A DNA stretch of 64,000 nt, taken from contig NZ_BNED01000005.1 in the NCBI RefSeq assembly GCF_016755875.1, positions 7,205,501-7,269,500 of the forward strand. Direction: 5' to 3'. The notes beneath the pieces were generated by a model, which saw nothing but the letters and a program-made list of their open reading frames with translations, was not told the origin of the DNA and searched no databases. The position numbers were made by a program, and so were the translations under genes. Source of the stretch: Streptomyces spororaveus (GTDB lineage Bacteria > Actinomycetota > Actinomycetes > Streptomycetales > Streptomycetaceae). Positions 46,541 through 59,278 of this stretch are shown one piece after another; positions within the stretch are counted from its first letter, which is position 1; every line of letters starts with the position of its first letter.

Positions 46541-49500
46541 GTGCGCCGGCGATCCGGCGACTACGGCGACACGACCATCGCGAGGGCCTGCGCCATCGGA
46601 CTGGCGTACTGGGCCACGGGACAGAGCCCCGACGGCCTGGAACTCACCCCCGGCACCCTCTTCGCCGACGTGCTCGGCTGGGCGGACAACGGCGGCGCGG
46701 GCACGGCCGGCTGGGAGGTCGCCGCGGAGGGCCAGGACGCCTCGGAGGGCCGGGAGGGCCGGTCCGGCCCGCGCGGCCGGACCATCACCCTCCCGGAAGG
46801 CGTCGTACCGGCCGACGCGCAGCTCGCCCTCGACGACCTGGCCGACTTCCCGGACCGGCCCCTGTCCACCATCGGCCCGTCCGGCATCGCGGAGCGGCTC
46901 GCGACGCTGGCCGAGTGGAACGACACCGGGGCGGACCGGATCCGCCCGACCGTCGTCGAGATGTTCCGCGAGCAGGCACGCCTGCGGCCGGACGCCGTCG
47001 CGGTCGTCGACGAGCACCGCTCACTGACCTACCGCCAGGCGGCCGAACTCTCCAGCCAGCTGGCCCACCACCTGATCGAACGCGGACTCACCTCCGAACA
47101 GATCGTCGCCGTCTCCCTGGAGCGCTCCGCCGCCATGGTGATCGGCCTGCTCGGCGTGCTCCAGGCCGGAGCCGCGTTCGTACCGCTCGACCCGCAGTGG
47201 CCCGCCGCGCGCCGCTCCGTCGTCATCGCCGACGCCCGCGTCGTACTGCAGCTCAACGACTCGGGCGCACACGCCCCGGACGAACCGGAAGCCGTGCCCG
47301 TCGACCTCGCCGACTGGCGGTTCGGCTCCTACCCCGGCGAGGGGACCGGGGTCACCGTGCCCGGCGCCGCCCTCGCCTATGTGATCTTCACATCCGGTTC
47401 GACCGGCCGGCCCAAGGGCGCGATGATCCGCCACGAGGCCATCAGCGAGCGCCTGCTGTGGCAGGTCGAGGAGATCCTGGGCTTCGGCCACGACGACGCG
47501 TCGCTGTTCAAGGCGCCGCTGTCCTTCGACATCTCCGTCAACGAGATCTTCCTGCCGCTGGTGAGCGGCGGCCGGCTGGTGGTGTTGCGGCCCGGCGGCG
47601 AACGCGACCCGCACCACCTGCTCGGCGTGATCGCCGAGCAGCGCGTCACCTTCACCTACCTCGTGTCGTCCATGCTGGACGTCCTGCTGGAGATCGCGGG
47701 CGACTCCGGACGGCTGGACAGCCTGCGGCACGTGTGGTGCGGCGGCGAGGTGCTGACCCCGGAGCTGTACGAACGCTTCCGCACCCGCCTCGACATACCC
47801 ATGTACCACGGCTACGGCCCGGCCGAGACGACGATCGGCGTCTCGCACGTCGTCTACCGGGGAGCGGCGGAACGCCTGTCGACCTCGATCGGCCGGCCCA
47901 ACCCCAACACCCAGCTGTACGTGCTGGACGACGAGCTGCGCCCGGTCCCGGTCGGGGTCGGCGGCGAGCTGTACGTAGGAGGATTCCTGCTGGGGCGCGG
48001 ATACGCGGGCGCGCCCGCCCTGACGGCCTCCCGGTTCGTCGCCAACCCCTTCGCCGCGGACGGGTCCCGGCTCTACCGCACCGGCGACCTCGCCCGCTTC
48101 GCCCCCGACGGCTCCCTGGACTTCCTCGGCCGCGCCGACAACCAGGTCAAGATCCGCGGGATGCGGCTGGAGATCGAGGACGTCGAGGCCGGCCTCGCCG
48201 AGCACCCCGCCGTACGCCACACCTGCGTCGTCGCCAGGAAGAACACGGCCGGAGGCACCTACCTCGTCGGATACGTCATCCCCGCCACCGGGAGCGAGGA
48301 CCTGCGCGCCGACGAGGTCAGGGAGTGGGCCACCGGGCACATGGTGGAGTACATGGTGCCCGCCCATGTCGTCGTGATGAAGGAGTTCCCGCTCACCGCG
48401 AACGGCAAGCTCGACCGGGGCGCGCTGCCGGAACCCGCGACCGGCCCGGGCGCGGGCGCGTTCGCCCCGCCCGTCACCGAGAACGAGCGCCTGGTGTGCG
48501 CGGCGGTCGCGGCGGTGCTGCGGCGCGACGCGGTCGGCGTCGACCAGGACTTCTTCCGGCTCGGCGGGGACAGCATCCTCGCGATCTCCCTGCTGAGCGC
48601 CCTGCGCGAGGCGGGCCTCCACGTCACGGCACACCAGATCTTCACCCACACCGTCGTGGGCGCGCTGGCGGCCGTCGCGGACCGCGAGGCCGCCGCCGTG
48701 GACCACGGCGACGTCGCCACCGGTACGGTCGTGGGCTCGCCGATCGTGCAGTGGCTCGGCGCGACCACGGACGCCGTCGACGGCTTCGTCCAGTCGGTGG
48801 TGCTGAACACCCCGGCGGGGCTGACGCCCGACGCGCTCGACGCCGTCCTCACCGCCGTCGTCGCACGGCACGACATGCTGCGCGCCGAGCTGGTGCGCGG
48901 CGAGCGCTGGAGCTTCGAGATCCCGGAGGCCGACCGCGCGGCGGTGCGATGGCAGGAGAGCGACCGGCCGCTGGAGCAGTGCGTCGCGCTCGCCACCGAG
49001 GGACTGGACCCGGCCCGCGGCGTGATGCTGCGCGCCGTCTGGCGCCGCGAGGCGCGTCAACTGGTCCTGGTCGCCCACCACGTGGTGATCGACGGCGTGT
49101 CCTGGCGGATCCTGATGGAGGACCTCGCCACGGCGTGGCGCTGGTACGTCTCGGGCGCGCCGATCGACCTGCCCCCGGTGGGCACGTCCTTCCGGCGCTG
49201 GACCCAGCTGCTGGAGCGCGCGGCGTTCGACGCCGACCGCGCCTACTTCCGGCGCCCCCTCCCGGGCGAGGACGCGCCCCTGGGCCGGCGCGCGCTGTCC
49301 GCGGCCGACACCGTCGCCCGGGAACGGACGAGGACCCTGTCGGCCGGCCCCGACGTCACGGCCGCGCTGCTGGGCGACGTTCCCGCGAGGTTCCACGCGG
49401 GGGTCAACGACGTGCTGATGACCGCGCTCGCCGTCACCCTCGCCCGGTGGCGCCGCGACCTCGGGCAGGACCAGACGTTCGCGCACATCGAACTGGAGGG

Positions 49501-52500
49501 CCACGGCCGCGAAGGGCGCCACGTGGCGGACTCCGCCGGCTTCGAGCCGGAACTGTCACGGACCGTGGGCTGGTTCACCACCCTGTTCCCGGTGACCGTC
49601 GACCCCGGAGCCGCCGCCGACCTCACCTCGCCCGCGTACCTCGTCACCGCGCTCAAGGCGGTCAAGGAGGACCTCGCCCGGGTGCCGGGCAACGGCCTCT
49701 CCTACGGAGTCCTGCGCTACCTGGCCGGCACCGGCTTCGACGCGCCCGCACCCCAGGTGCTGTTCAACTACCTGGGACGCTTCGACGCGGGTTCCTCCGG
49801 AGAATGGGAACTCGCCCACACCACCGGCCAGTTGGGTGAGAGGCGCGACCCGCGGATGCGGCTGCCCCGCGCCCTGGAGTTCAACGCGATCGCCGAACCG
49901 GCCCCGGCCGGAGGCGCGTACGAACTGGTCACCACCCTCTCCTGGCCCGACGGGCTCCTCACCGACCAGGACATCGACACCATCGTCCGCTACTTCCACG
50001 AGGCCCTGGCCGGACTGGCCGCACTCGCCGCCGTCGACCTGGCCGCACTGGGTCTGGGCGGCCACTCGCCCAGCGACTTCGGTCTGCCGGCGCTCACCCA
50101 GGCCGACGTCGACGAGCTGGACGGCCCGGCGCTGCGGGAGATCCTGCCGCTGACCCCGCTCCAGGAGGGCCTCTACTTCCACTCGGTCTTCGACGACGAC
50201 TCCGCGGGCAGCTACGTCGAGCAGCAGCTCCTGACCCTGGAGGGGGAGGTGGACGCCGACCGGCTCGCGGCGGCGGCCACCCGGCTGCTCACGCTCTTCC
50301 CCAACCTGGCCGCGCGGTTCACGGCCCTCGCCGACGGCCGCGTGGTCTCGGTACTGGAAAGCGGGGTCCAAGCTCCGTTCGCCGTCCTGGACCGCCCCGG
50401 CATCACCGAGGAGGAGATCCGCGAGCACGCCGAGCGGGACCGCCGCGCCGGGTTCGACCTGGCGAGCGGGCCGCTGATGCGGTACACGCTGATCCGCACG
50501 GGCGCCGGCCGCGGCGTCCTGGTACAGACCGTGCACCACATCATCGCCGACGGCTGGTCGGTGCCGCCGATGCTGCGCGCGCTGCTGGCCGAGTACCACG
50601 CCCCGGGAACCGTGCACCCGCTCGGCGGCTTCGGCGACTACGTGCGCTGGCTCGCCGGCCGCGACGGGGACGAGAGCGACCGGGTCTGGCGCGAACAGCT
50701 CGCCGGGCTGCCCGGACCCTCGCTGGTCGCCGAAGGCCGCACACCGTCCGACCGGTTCGCCGACACCGCCGCCTCGCCGGAGGGCGACATCGACGAGGCC
50801 GCCCGGTCCGCCGGCGTGCCGCTGAGCGCGGCCGTGCACAGCGCCTGGGCGGTGACGCTCGGCGGCCTCCTGCGGAGCAGGGACGTGGTCTTCGGCTCCA
50901 CGGTGTCCGGGCGCGACGCCGACGTGCCCGGCATCGCTGACATGGTGGGTCTGTTCATCAACACCATTCCCGTGCGCGCCCGATGGGACGCCGGCGGCAC
51001 GGCGCGCGACCTGCTCGCCTCCGTACGGGACCACCAGAGCGCGGTACTGGCGCACCAGCACGTCTCGCTGGCGCGGATCAGCCGCCTGAGCGGTGCGGGC
51101 CCGCTCTTCGACACCCTGGTGGTCTTCGACGTGGCGACCGATGCGGCGGCCCTGCGCGGGCCCGCGGACACGCTCGTCATCAGCGACATCGTGAACGAGG
51201 GCGCGCCGCACTACCCGTTGACCCTCGTGGTGGAGCGCGCGCCCGACGGACGCCCCCGCTTCAACCTGATCCACGACGGCGCGCTGGTGAAGGAGTCGAC
51301 CGCCCGGGCGATCCTGTCCACCTTCACCCGCACCCTCACCGGCCTGCTGACCCGGCCGGACGCCCTCGTCGACGACCTGGCCGCCACGGGCACCACCCGC
51401 CCCCCGGCGCGCATCACCCCGACGACGCTGGGCGCACTGTTCGACGCCGCCGCGCACCGCGATCCGGCCGCCACCGCCGTCACCCAGTGCGCCCTCGACG
51501 GCGGCAGCCGGTCCCTGACCTACGGTCAACTGATGTCGGAAAAAGACGAGTTGGCTCATCTGTTGCGTGCCGCCGGTGTCCGGCCGGGCGAACGGGTCGC
51601 CGTCGCCGTTCCGCGCTCCCTCGAACAGGTCGTCGCCCTGGTCGCGATCGTCACCGCGGGCGGTGCTTACGTACCGCTGGACCTCGCGTACCCGGACGCA
51701 CGGCTGGAGTACATCCTCGCCGACGCGGCTCCCCAGGTGGTGCTGGTGGACCCGGAGCACCGGGAACGCTTCACGCGGCTGCTGGCCCGAGCGGGGGTGG
51801 CGGCCCGTGTGCTCGTCCAGGGGGAGCGGCCGCCGCAGGAGGCACGGCTCACCCGGAACGCCGCCGGGTCCGGGGCCGACTGGCACGACCCCGCCTACGT
51901 GATCTACACGTCCGGGTCGACCGGCAGGCCCAAGGGGGTCGTCGTCCCGCACTCCAGCGTGGTGACCCTGCTCGCGAACACGCGGCGGGACATGGACTTC
52001 GGCCCGCACGACGTATGGGTCCAGTTCCACTCGTACTCCTTCGACTTCGCGGTGTGGGAGCTGTGGGGAGCACTGGCGCACGGCGCCGAACTGCTCGTAC
52101 CGGAGTACGGACTGACCCGCTCGCCCGTCGACTTCCACCGCCTGGTGCGCGAGCGCCGGGTGACCGTCCTCAACCAGACCCCGTCGGCCTTCTACCGGTT
52201 CATCGAGGCCGACCGGCGCGCGGAGGAGCCCGCCACCGCCCTGCGCCGGATCGTCTTCGGCGGCGAGGCGCTGGATCCCCGGCGGCTGCGTGGCTGGGTC
52301 GAGCGGCACGGCACACGCTCGCCCGAGCTGGTGAACATGTACGGCATCACCGAGACCACCGTGCACGTCACCCACCGGGTCCTGACCGAGGAGGACTTCC
52401 GCACCGGCGACGACGTCAGCCCGATCGGAGCACCGATCCCCGGCCTGGTCACCTACCTGCTCGACGACCGGCTCCGGCCGGTCCCGCCGGGCCGGGTGGG

Positions 52501-55500
52501 CGCCATCTACGTCGCAGGCGACCAGGTCTCCCTCGGCTACCTGGGCCGGCCGTCCCTCACCGCGGGGCGGTTCGTCGCGGACCCGTTCGCGGCCGACGGC
52601 TCCCGGATGTACCACACGGGCGACCTCGCCCGCCGTACGCTCGACGGCGAGCTGGAGTTCACCGGCCGGGCCGACGACCAGGTACAGCTCAAGGGTTTCC
52701 GGATCGAGCTCGGTGAGGTGGAGTCCGCGATCCGGGAACTCGACGGTGTGGTCGACGTGGCCGTCACCGTGGCCGGCAGCGCGGACCACCTGGTCGCGCA
52801 CGTCGTGGGCCGGGTCCCCGGAGACCTCGCCGGCCTGCTGGCCTCGAAGCTGCCCGCCCACATGGTGCCCGGCCTGGTCCTGCCGGCCGACGCCCTGCCG
52901 CTGACCGTCAACGGCAAACTGGACCGTGAGTCCCTGACCGCACGCGCCGCGCCGCACGACGTGCCGCACGCCGGACCGCCGGACGCGACCGGCTCCGCGG
53001 CGACCGGCCCGGCGACCGGGTCCGCCACCACCGGGTCCACGCTCACCGCACTGGTCGACATCTTCACCGACGCCCTCCCCGGCGCCGCCGTCGACGCCCA
53101 CAGCGACTTCTTCCGGGCCGGCGGCGACAGCATCCTCGCCATCACCGTCGTCAACCGGGCCAGGGCACTGGGCCTCGCGATCGCCCCCCGGGACGTGTTC
53201 CTGCTCAGGACCCCCCACGCGCTCGCCGAGCACCTGGCGGCGAGCACCCCGCGGACCCCGGCGCCCACCGCACCCGCACCCGCCCGCCAGGACGGCCCGC
53301 TGACACCGACCCCGATCATCCTGCGCCGACGTGAACTCGGCGGATCCCTCGCCCGGTTCGCCCAGGCCCGGGCCGTGGTCGCGGACGAGGGCACCGGCCT
53401 CGCCGACGCCGAACGCGCCGCGAACGCCGTCGTCGCCGCACACCCGGCCCTGCGGCTGCGGCTGCGCACCGAGCACGGGGTGTGGGCCCTGCGCACCGAA
53501 GCCGCCCGTCCGGTCTCCGTCGTACGCAGCGACGCGCCCGACCCGACGGCCGCGGCGGACGAAGCCGCGGGACGGCTCGACCCCGAGGCCGGGGACGTCA
53601 TCGCGTTCTCCTGGCTGGAGCCGACCCGGACCCTCGTGGTCACCGCGCACCACCTCGCCGTCGACGCCGTCTCCTGGCTGATCCTGCTGGACGACATAGC
53701 GGCCGCCCTGCGCGGTACGCCGCTCCCGCCGCCCACCACCTCCTACGCCGAGTACGCGCGGGCACTGGCCGACGGGTCGGCCCGCGGCACCGAAGACCTG
53801 GGGCACTGGATCACCACCCTCCAGGCGCCCCCGCTGCTGCCCGTGGCCGAGCGGCCGCGCGAGATCACGGTCGTCCTGCCGCCCGGCACCGGCGACCGTG
53901 TGACCCGCACCGCGCCCGCCGCGCTCGGTGTCGGCCTCACCGAGCTGCTGTGCGGCGCGCTGCGCGCCGCGCTCACCGGGATCCAGCCCTCGCCCACCGA
54001 TCTCGCGATCGAGCTGGAGCGGCACGGCCGGGTCCCGGCGGCGGCGCACCACGACTACACCCGAACGGTCGGCTGGTTCACCGCCATCGCCCCGGTACGG
54101 CTCGCGCCGCACACCGACCCCGTCGCGGCGGCCCGCGAGGTCGCCGAACGCCAGCCGGACGAGCGCGCGCACATCGCGTACGGCGGGCTGCGGTACCTCA
54201 ATCCGCAGACGGCCCCGCTGCTCACCGCACGCCCGCAGGTGCTGTTCAACTACCTCGGCCGGGGGGACGAGTCACAGGCACTCCACCTCACCGGCACCGA
54301 CGAGGGCAGCCCGTACGCCGTCGAGGTCAACGCCTGGACCGACGCGGACACCGGAAGCCTGCACGCGGTCTTCACCCTCGCCGAGGGCGTACCCGACGAG
54401 ATCACCGGGCACTGGCGCGCCGCACTGGAACACATCGCGGACGCCGCCACGACCGCCCAGCGCACGGCGCCGGTCACCCCGCTCCAGCGCGGCCTGTTCT
54501 TCCAGACGCAGCTGGCGGGCCCGGCCGGACACTACGTCGCGCAGAGCTGGTTCACCTTCGACCGGCGCCTGGACACCGGCGCGCTGGCCGACGCGATGGC
54601 CTGGGTGATCGCCCGGCACCCCGTCGTCGGTGCGGGCTTCACCACCGACGGCGACGGCAGGGCCGTCCAGGTCCTGGGCGCGGGCCGGCGGGTCGGCGTC
54701 CGTACGGTCCACCTCGCGGCGGAGGCCGAGGTCGACGCCCTCCTCACCCGTGACCGCGACACCGGATTCGACCCGGGGGAGCCGCCCCTGATCCGCCTGA
54801 CCGTGGTCCGGCTGCCCGGAGACCGCGACGGCCTGCTGCTGAGCTACCACCTGCTGCTGTGGGACGGCTGGTCCCGCGAGATCGTGCTGCGGGACCTGTT
54901 CGACGCCTACGAGGCCGCCGTGGCCGCCGAGTTGACACCACCGATCCCGGCGGAGCCCGGCTTCGAGGACTACGCCCGGGCGCTCGACGCCAAGGACCCG
55001 GCCGTCTCGGAACGCTTCTGGGCGCAGCACCTGACCGGCCTCACCGGCCCCACGCTGCTCGCCGGGCCCGTGCCGGTCCTGGTCGACGACCTGCCGCGCA
55101 CGCTCGTGCACACCCTCTCCGCCGAAGGGTCCCAGCTCCTGCGGGAGGCCGCCCGGAGGTACGGCGTCACCCTCAACTCGGTGCTGACCGGCGCGTTCGG
55201 TCTCCTGCTCGGCGCCCGTACGGGCCGCGCCGACGCGGTGTTCGGCGTGACCGTCTCCGGCCGCGAGGGCGAGAACCTCTCCGAGGTCGTCGGCGTACTC
55301 CTCAACACCGTGCCCATGTGGACGCGGGCCCGGCCGGACGACACCGTCCGGGACTACCTGACGGCCGTACAGGCGGCCCGGGTCGAGGCGATGGAGCACG
55401 AACACCTCGGGCTCGGCGAGATCCAGCGGGCCGGCGGCCACGACACCCTGTTCGACAACCTGTTCGTCCTCCAGAACTTCCTGGACATGGGCGCCTTCGC

Positions 55501-57532
55501 CGAGATGAACACCCGGCACGGCATCACCTCGGTACGGGCCGACGACTCCACCCACTACCCGTTCACCTGGGTCGTCACCCCCGGCGACCGGCTCACGGTC
55601 AAACTGGAGTACCGCGACCACGACACCCCGGCCGCCCGCGCACTCCTCGACGACTACCTCGGCCTGCTCGGGAACCTGGCCCGCTCCACCGGACCGGTGG
55701 GCGCGCTGCCGGGCGCGGGTCCGGCCCCGGCACCCGCCGCGCGCACGGAGGTCGGCACGGACACCGTGGTCGACCGGTTCGACCGGGCGGCCGACCGCGA
55801 CCCGCGGCGGGTCGCGCTCGTCGCCCACGGCCGGACCATGACCTTCGGCCTGCTCCGCGACCGCAGCCGGGAGCTCGCGGGTGTACTCGCCGCACGCGGC
55901 ATCGGACCCGAGACCACGGTGGCCCTCGCGATCCCGCGCTCCCTCGACTCGATCGTCGCGCTGTTCGCCGTACTGCGCGTGGGCGCCGCGTACGTGCCGC
56001 TGGAGCTGGACCACCCGGACGAGCGGATCGCCGCCATCGTCGCGGACGCCCGCCCGGAAGTGACCCTCACCGTGAGCGCCGTGTCACCCCGGCTGACCGG
56101 CGACCTGATCGAACTCGACCGGCCCCTCCCGCGAACCGAGCCGTACGTGACCTTCGCACCCGACGACCCGGACCGCCTGCGCCACCCCGCGTACACGATC
56201 TACACCTCCGGCTCCACCGGCCGTCCGAAGGGCGTGGTGACCGAGTACGCCGGGCTCACCAACATGCTGATCAACCACCAGCGCCGGATCTTCGAGCCGG
56301 TACTGGCCGATCACGGCCACCGGGTGTTCCGCATCGCCCACACCGTGTCCTTCGCCTTCGACATGTCATGGGAGGAACTGCTCTGGCTCGCCGACGGCCA
56401 CGAGGTGCACATCTGCGACGAGGAACTGCGCCGTGACGCCCCCCGACTGGTCGAGTACTGCCTGGAGCACGGGGTCGACGTCGTCAACGTGACCCCGACG
56501 TACGCGCAGCAACTGGTGGCCGAGGGCCTCCTCGACCATCCGGAGCGGCGGCCGGCCCTGGTGCTGCTGGGCGGCGAGGCCGTCACCCCGACCCTGTGGC
56601 AGCGGCTCGCCGAGACCGAGGGCACCGCCGGCTACAACCTCTACGGACCCACCGAGTACACGATCAACACCCTGGGCGTCGGCACCTTCGAATGCCAGGA
56701 CCCGGTGGTGGGCGTGGCCATCGACAACACGGACGTGTACGTCCTGGACCCGTGGCTGCGCCCGCTGCCGGACGGAGTCCCCGGCGAGCTGTACGTGGCG
56801 GGCATCGGCATCGCGCGCGGGTACCTCGGACAACCCGCGCAGACCGCGGACCGGTTCGTCGCCTGCCCGTTCGGCGCACCCGGCGAACGCATGTACCGCA
56901 CCGGGGACCTCGTGGCCCGGCGGCCCGACGGGAACCTGATGTACCTGGGCCGCACCGACCAGCAGGTCAAGATCCGCGGACACCGCGTCGAACCGGGCGA
57001 GGTCGAGGCCGCGTTCGCCGCGCACCCGGCGGTGCGCTTCGCCGCCGCGGTCGCCCAGCCCGACCCGCAGGTCGACGGCGCGTACCGGCTCGCCGCCTAC
57101 CTCGTACTCGACGGCTCGGACGGCCGCGACCTCGCGGCGGTCGCCGCCGAGGTGGGCGCCGTACTGCCGGACTTCCTGCGCCCGACGCACTACGCGCAGG
57201 TCGACCGCATCCCGCTGACCGTGAACGGGAAGGCGGACACCAAGGCCCTGCCGGAGGCCAGGCCGCTCGGCACGCTGACCACGGCGGGGGAGCGCGGCCC
57301 GGAGACCGGGACCGAGACCGCGGTCTGCGAGTTCTTCGCCGAAGCACTCGACCTGGACGACGACGAGGTGAGCGCGCTGAGCGATTTCGTGTCCCTGGGA
57401 GGGCACTCCATGCTGGCGGTGCGGCTGATCGGCCTCCTCCGCCGGGAGTACGGTCCAGTGATCACCATCCGTGATCTGTTCACCCTGCGCACCCCGGAAA
57501 TGATTGCCCGCCACCTCGATGAAAACTGCTGA
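46541..57532 (+). CDS. cchH: Coelichelin-type nonribosomal peptide synthetase, CchH
   Basis: A 3,663-residue trimodular NRPS: A1 (about 140-650), PCP1 (Ser near 678), E1 (730-1175), C2 (1200-1605), A2 (1625-2135), PCP2 (near 2197), E2 (2250-2640), C3 (2640-3050), A3 (3067-3570), PCP3 (near 3623), no thioesterase. The A-domain pockets read by eye fit the CchH codes: A1 D-I-N-Y-W-G-G-I-G (N5-formyl-N5-hydroxyornithine), A2 D-F-W-N..G-M-V-H (Thr), A3 D-M-E-N-L-G-L-I-N (N5-hydroxyornithine). C3 has YHLLLWDG in place of HHxxxDG but keeps the catalytic second His. The in-frame GTG at 46541 has no ribosome site; an ATG at 46485 in another frame encodes a plausible N-terminus, so a 1-nt deletion near 46520-46532 is suspected. 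Confidence 0.93.
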   Translation: MRRRSGDYGDTTIARACAIGLAYWATGQSPDGLELTPGTLFADVLGWADNGGAGTAGWEVAAEGQDASEGREGRSGPRGRTITLPEGVVPADAQLALDDLADFPDRPLSTIGPSGIAERLATLAEWNDTGADRIRPTVVEMFREQARLRPDAVAVVDEHRSLTYRQAAELSSQLAHHLIERGLTSEQIVAVSLERSAAMVIGLLGVLQAGAAFVPLDPQWPAARRSVVIADARVVLQLNDSGAHAPDEPEAVPVDLADWRFGSYPGEGTGVTVPGAALAYVIFTSGSTGRPKGAMIRHEAISERLLWQVEEILGFGHDDASLFKAPLSFDISVNEIFLPLVSGGRLVVLRPGGERDPHHLLGVIAEQRVTFTYLVSSMLDVLLEIAGDSGRLDSLRHVWCGGEVLTPELYERFRTRLDIPMYHGYGPAETTIGVSHVVYRGAAERLSTSIGRPNPNTQLYVLDDELRPVPVGVGGELYVGGFLLGRGYAGAPALTASRFVANPFAADGSRLYRTGDLARFAPDGSLDFLGRADNQVKIRGMRLEIEDVEAGLAEHPAVRHTCVVARKNTAGGTYLVGYVIPATGSEDLRADEVREWATGHMVEYMVPAHVVVMKEFPLTANGKLDRGALPEPATGPGAGAFAPPVTENERLVCAAVAAVLRRDAVGVDQDFFRLGGDSILAISLLSALREAGLHVTAHQIFTHTVVGALAAVADREAAAVDHGDVATGTVVGSPIVQWLGATTDAVDGFVQSVVLNTPAGLTPDALDAVLTAVVARHDMLRAELVRGERWSFEIPEADRAAVRWQESDRPLEQCVALATEGLDPARGVMLRAVWRREARQLVLVAHHVVIDGVSWRILMEDLATAWRWYVSGAPIDLPPVGTSFRRWTQLLERAAFDADRAYFRRPLPGEDAPLGRRALSAADTVARERTRTLSAGPDVTAALLGDVPARFHAGVNDVLMTALAVTLARWRRDLGQDQTFAHIELEGHGREGRHVADSAGFEPELSRTVGWFTTLFPVTVDPGAAADLTSPAYLVTALKAVKEDLARVPGNGLSYGVLRYLAGTGFDAPAPQVLFNYLGRFDAGSSGEWELAHTTGQLGERRDPRMRLPRALEFNAIAEPAPAGGAYELVTTLSWPDGLLTDQDIDTIVRYFHEALAGLAALAAVDLAALGLGGHSPSDFGLPALTQADVDELDGPALREILPLTPLQEGLYFHSVFDDDSAGSYVEQQLLTLEGEVDADRLAAAATRLLTLFPNLAARFTALADGRVVSVLESGVQAPFAVLDRPGITEEEIREHAERDRRAGFDLASGPLMRYTLIRTGAGRGVLVQTVHHIIADGWSVPPMLRALLAEYHAPGTVHPLGGFGDYVRWLAGRDGDESDRVWREQLAGLPGPSLVAEGRTPSDRFADTAASPEGDIDEAARSAGVPLSAAVHSAWAVTLGGLLRSRDVVFGSTVSGRDADVPGIADMVGLFINTIPVRARWDAGGTARDLLASVRDHQSAVLAHQHVSLARISRLSGAGPLFDTLVVFDVATDAAALRGPADTLVISDIVNEGAPHYPLTLVVERAPDGRPRFNLIHDGALVKESTARAILSTFTRTLTGLLTRPDALVDDLAATGTTRPPARITPTTLGALFDAAAHRDPAATAVTQCALDGGSRSLTYGQLMSEKDELAHLLRAAGVRPGERVAVAVPRSLEQVVALVAIVTAGGAYVPLDLAYPDARLEYILADAAPQVVLVDPEHRERFTRLLARAGVAARVLVQGERPPQEARLTRNAAGSGADWHDPAYVIYTSGSTGRPKGVVVPHSSVVTLLANTRRDMDFGPHDVWVQFHSYSFDFAVWELWGALAHGAELLVPEYGLTRSPVDFHRLVRERRVTVLNQTPSAFYRFIEADRRAEEPATALRRIVFGGEALDPRRLRGWVERHGTRSPELVNMYGITETTVHVTHRVLTEEDFRTGDDVSPIGAPIPGLVTYLLDDRLRPVPPGRVGAIYVAGDQVSLGYLGRPSLTAGRFVADPFAADGSRMYHTGDLARRTLDGELEFTGRADDQVQLKGFRIELGEVESAIRELDGVVDVAVTVAGSADHLVAHVVGRVPGDLAGLLASKLPAHMVPGLVLPADALPLTVNGKLDRESLTARAAPHDVPHAGPPDATGSAATGPATGSATTGSTLTALVDIFTDALPGAAVDAHSDFFRAGGDSILAITVVNRARALGLAIAPRDVFLLRTPHALAEHLAASTPRTPAPTAPAPARQDGPLTPTPIILRRRELGGSLARFAQARAVVADEGTGLADAERAANAVVAAHPALRLRLRTEHGVWALRTEAARPVSVVRSDAPDPTAAADEAAGRLDPEAGDVIAFSWLEPTRTLVVTAHHLAVDAVSWLILLDDIAAALRGTPLPPPTTSYAEYARALADGSARGTEDLGHWITTLQAPPLLPVAERPREITVVLPPGTGDRVTRTAPAALGVGLTELLCGALRAALTGIQPSPTDLAIELERHGRVPAAAHHDYTRTVGWFTAIAPVRLAPHTDPVAAAREVAERQPDERAHIAYGGLRYLNPQTAPLLTARPQVLFNYLGRGDESQALHLTGTDEGSPYAVEVNAWTDADTGSLHAVFTLAEGVPDEITGHWRAALEHIADAATTAQRTAPVTPLQRGLFFQTQLAGPAGHYVAQSWFTFDRRLDTGALADAMAWVIARHPVVGAGFTTDGDGRAVQVLGAGRRVGVRTVHLAAEAEVDALLTRDRDTGFDPGEPPLIRLTVVRLPGDRDGLLLSYHLLLWDGWSREIVLRDLFDAYEAAVAAELTPPIPAEPGFEDYARALDAKDPAVSERFWAQHLTGLTGPTLLAGPVPVLVDDLPRTLVHTLSAEGSQLLREAARRYGVTLNSVLTGAFGLLLGARTGRADAVFGVTVSGREGENLSEVVGVLLNTVPMWTRARPDDTVRDYLTAVQAARVEAMEHEHLGLGEIQRAGGHDTLFDNLFVLQNFLDMGAFAEMNTRHGITSVRADDSTHYPFTWVVTPGDRLTVKLEYRDHDTPAARALLDDYLGLLGNLARSTGPVGALPGAGPAPAPAARTEVGTDTVVDRFDRAADRDPRRVALVAHGRTMTFGLLRDRSRELAGVLAARGIGPETTVALAIPRSLDSIVALFAVLRVGAAYVPLELDHPDERIAAIVADARPEVTLTVSAVSPRLTGDLIELDRPLPRTEPYVTFAPDDPDRLRHPAYTIYTSGSTGRPKGVVTEYAGLTNMLINHQRRIFEPVLADHGHRVFRIAHTVSFAFDMSWEELLWLADGHEVHICDEELRRDAPRLVEYCLEHGVDVVNVTPTYAQQLVAEGLLDHPERRPALVLLGGEAVTPTLWQRLAETEGTAGYNLYGPTEYTINTLGVGTFECQDPVVGVAIDNTDVYVLDPWLRPLPDGVPGELYVAGIGIARGYLGQPAQTADRFVACPFGAPGERMYRTGDLVARRPDGNLMYLGRTDQQVKIRGHRVEPGEVEAAFAAHPAVRFAAAVAQPDPQVDGAYRLAAYLVLDGSDGRDLAAVAAEVGAVLPDFLRPTHYAQVDRIPLTVNGKADTKALPEARPLGTLTTAGERGPETGTETAVCEFFAEALDLDDDEVSALSDFVSLGGHSMLAVRLIGLLRREYGPVITIRDLFTLRTPEMIARHLDENC

Positions 57533-59219
57533 CTCCCAGCGGCCCCGACCGGGGTCCGACATCCTCAGGACCGCCCTGCGCCGCAACATCGGCGCCATGG
57601 CCGGGGGCACCGTCCTCATGGGCCTCTACCAGGCCGGTGAGACCGCCTTCCCCATCGCGCTCGGCCTGATCGTCGAGCACACGATGCAGGACCGCAGCCC
57701 CGGCGCGCTCGCCCTGTCGATCGGCGTCCTGGCCGTGATCATCACGACGGTCTCGCTGTCGTGGCGGTTCGGCATGCGCGTCCTGCAGAAGGCCAACACG
57801 ACGGAGGCGCACCGCTGGCGGGTACGGGTCGCGGACTGCGGGCTGGAGCCGGTCGCCAGGGACGCCGGCCTCAAGACCGGCGAGGTGCTCACCATCGCCA
57901 CCGAGGACGCCGACCAGACGGCCGACATCATCGAGGTGGTGCCGCTGCTCATGAGTTCACTGGTCGCGGTGCTGGTCGCGGCCGTCGCGCTGGGGCTGGC
58001 CGACATCCGGCTCGGCCTGCTGGTGATCGTGGGAACCGCGCTGATCCTCTCCGTCCTGAGCGTGATGTCCCGGCGGATCGGCTCCAGTACCCGCGAACAG
58101 CAGGCCCGGGTGGCCCGGGCGGGCGCGAAGGTGGCCGACCTGATCACCGGCCTGCGCCCGCTGCACGGCTTCGGCGGCAACCACGCGGCCTTCCGGTCCT
58201 ACCGGAGGGTCAGCACGGAGGCCAAGCACCAGGCGATCACCGTGGCCGGGGTGAACGGCGCCTACGCGGGAACCGCGACGGCCCTCAACGCGGCGCTCGC
58301 CGCCGCCGTGACCCTGACGGCCGGCTGGCTGGCCTTCGACGGCCGGATCAACGTCGGGGAGCTCGTCATGGCCGTGGGCCTCGCCCAGTTCATCATGGAA
58401 CCGCTGAAGCTGTTCTCGGACATGCCCAAGTACGTGATGACGGCCCGCGCGTCGGCCGAGCGGATGGCACTGGTGCTGGTCGCGCCCCCGGTGGCGGCCC
58501 ACGGCGCGGAGCGCCCGGCCGCCGGCGGCGACCTGGAGATCGACTGCGTCCGGTACGGGGCCCTGCGCGCCCTGAAGTTCCAGGTGCCGGCGGGCGAGTT
58601 CGTCGCGATCGCCGCCTACCAGCCGCGCGCGGCGGCCGACCTGGCCGCGATCCTGGCCGTGCGGGTCCCGCCGCACGAGTACGAGGGAGCGGTGCGGGTC
58701 GGCGGGGAGGAGCTCGCCGCCCTGTCGGTCGAGGCGGTCCGTGAGCACATGCTGGTCAACCCGTACGACGGGGAGATCTTCGCGGGCACCCTCCGCACGA
58801 ACATCGACCCGTCCGGCACCAGCCGCACGGTCGCCGAGGCCGTCGAGGCGTCCCTGCTGACCGACGTCGTCGCCCTCCACCGCGAAGGACTCGACCGCGG
58901 CGTCCGCGACCGCGGCGCGAACCTCTCGGGCGGACAGCGCCAACGGCTGTCCCTGGCCCGCGCCCTCGCCGCCGACTCCGACATCCTCGTCCTGCACGAC
59001 CCGACCACGGCCGTCGACGCGGTCACCGAGCAGCTCGTCGCACGCAACATCGCGAAGCTGCGCCGGGGCCGCACCACCGTCGTGATCACCAGCAGCCCGG
59101 CCCTCCTGGACGCCGCCGACCGGGTGCTTGTCCTGGACGACGGGGTCATCACGGCGGAGGACACCCACCGCAACCTCCTTGCCGCGGACGCGGAGTACGG
59201 CCTGGCGGTGGCCCGCTGA
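57519..59219 (+). CDS. cchI: ABC exporter half-transporter, CchI-type, with destroyed Walker A
   Basis: A 566-residue ABC exporter half. Six membrane segments (about 25-300) precede an ATPase whose Walker A site reads [19 protein letters not shown] (about 360-378) with no Gly-Lys-Ser/Thr. Walker B is [10 protein letters not shown], without the catalytic Glu. The H-loop His is replaced (VITSSPALL). The signature [15 protein letters not shown] (about 468) is perfect. It thus cannot bind ATP at its own site but can complete the site of CchG. ATG at 57519 lies inside the end of cchH (14-bp overlap), so it is coupled; a TTG at 57504 is less likely. Confidence 0.9.
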   Translation: MKTADSQRPRPGSDILRTALRRNIGAMAGGTVLMGLYQAGETAFPIALGLIVEHTMQDRSPGALALSIGVLAVIITTVSLSWRFGMRVLQKANTTEAHRWRVRVADCGLEPVARDAGLKTGEVLTIATEDADQTADIIEVVPLLMSSLVAVLVAAVALGLADIRLGLLVIVGTALILSVLSVMSRRIGSSTREQQARVARAGAKVADLITGLRPLHGFGGNHAAFRSYRRVSTEAKHQAITVAGVNGAYAGTATALNAALAAAVTLTAGWLAFDGRINVGELVMAVGLAQFIMEPLKLFSDMPKYVMTARASAERMALVLVAPPVAAHGAERPAAGGDLEIDCVRYGALRALKFQVPAGEFVAIAAYQPRAAADLAAILAVRVPPHEYEGAVRVGGEELAALSVEAVREHMLVNPYDGEIFAGTLRTNIDPSGTSRTVAEAVEASLLTDVVALHREGLDRGVRDRGANLSGGQRQRLSLARALAADSDILVLHDPTTAVDAVTEQLVARNIAKLRRGRTTVVITSSPALLDAADRVLVLDDGVITAEDTHRNLLAADAEYGLAVAR

Positions 59220-59278
59220 CCCGTCGCCCCGCCGGGCCGGGCAGGTCCGGCAGGTGCGGCAGGTCCGGAAGCGGCGGT

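Noticed and set aside
46485..47027. Separate small gene starting at ATG 46485 before cchH
   Set aside because: After about 15 residues it becomes a low-complexity shadow of the NRPS frame; it is more likely the true cchH start followed by a frameshift.
49556..54172. Open frame of 1,538 codons antisense to the NRPS
   Set aside because: Its translation is low-complexity Arg/Gly/Val with no domain; it mirrors third-position GC bias of cchH, whose domains are continuous on the plus strand.
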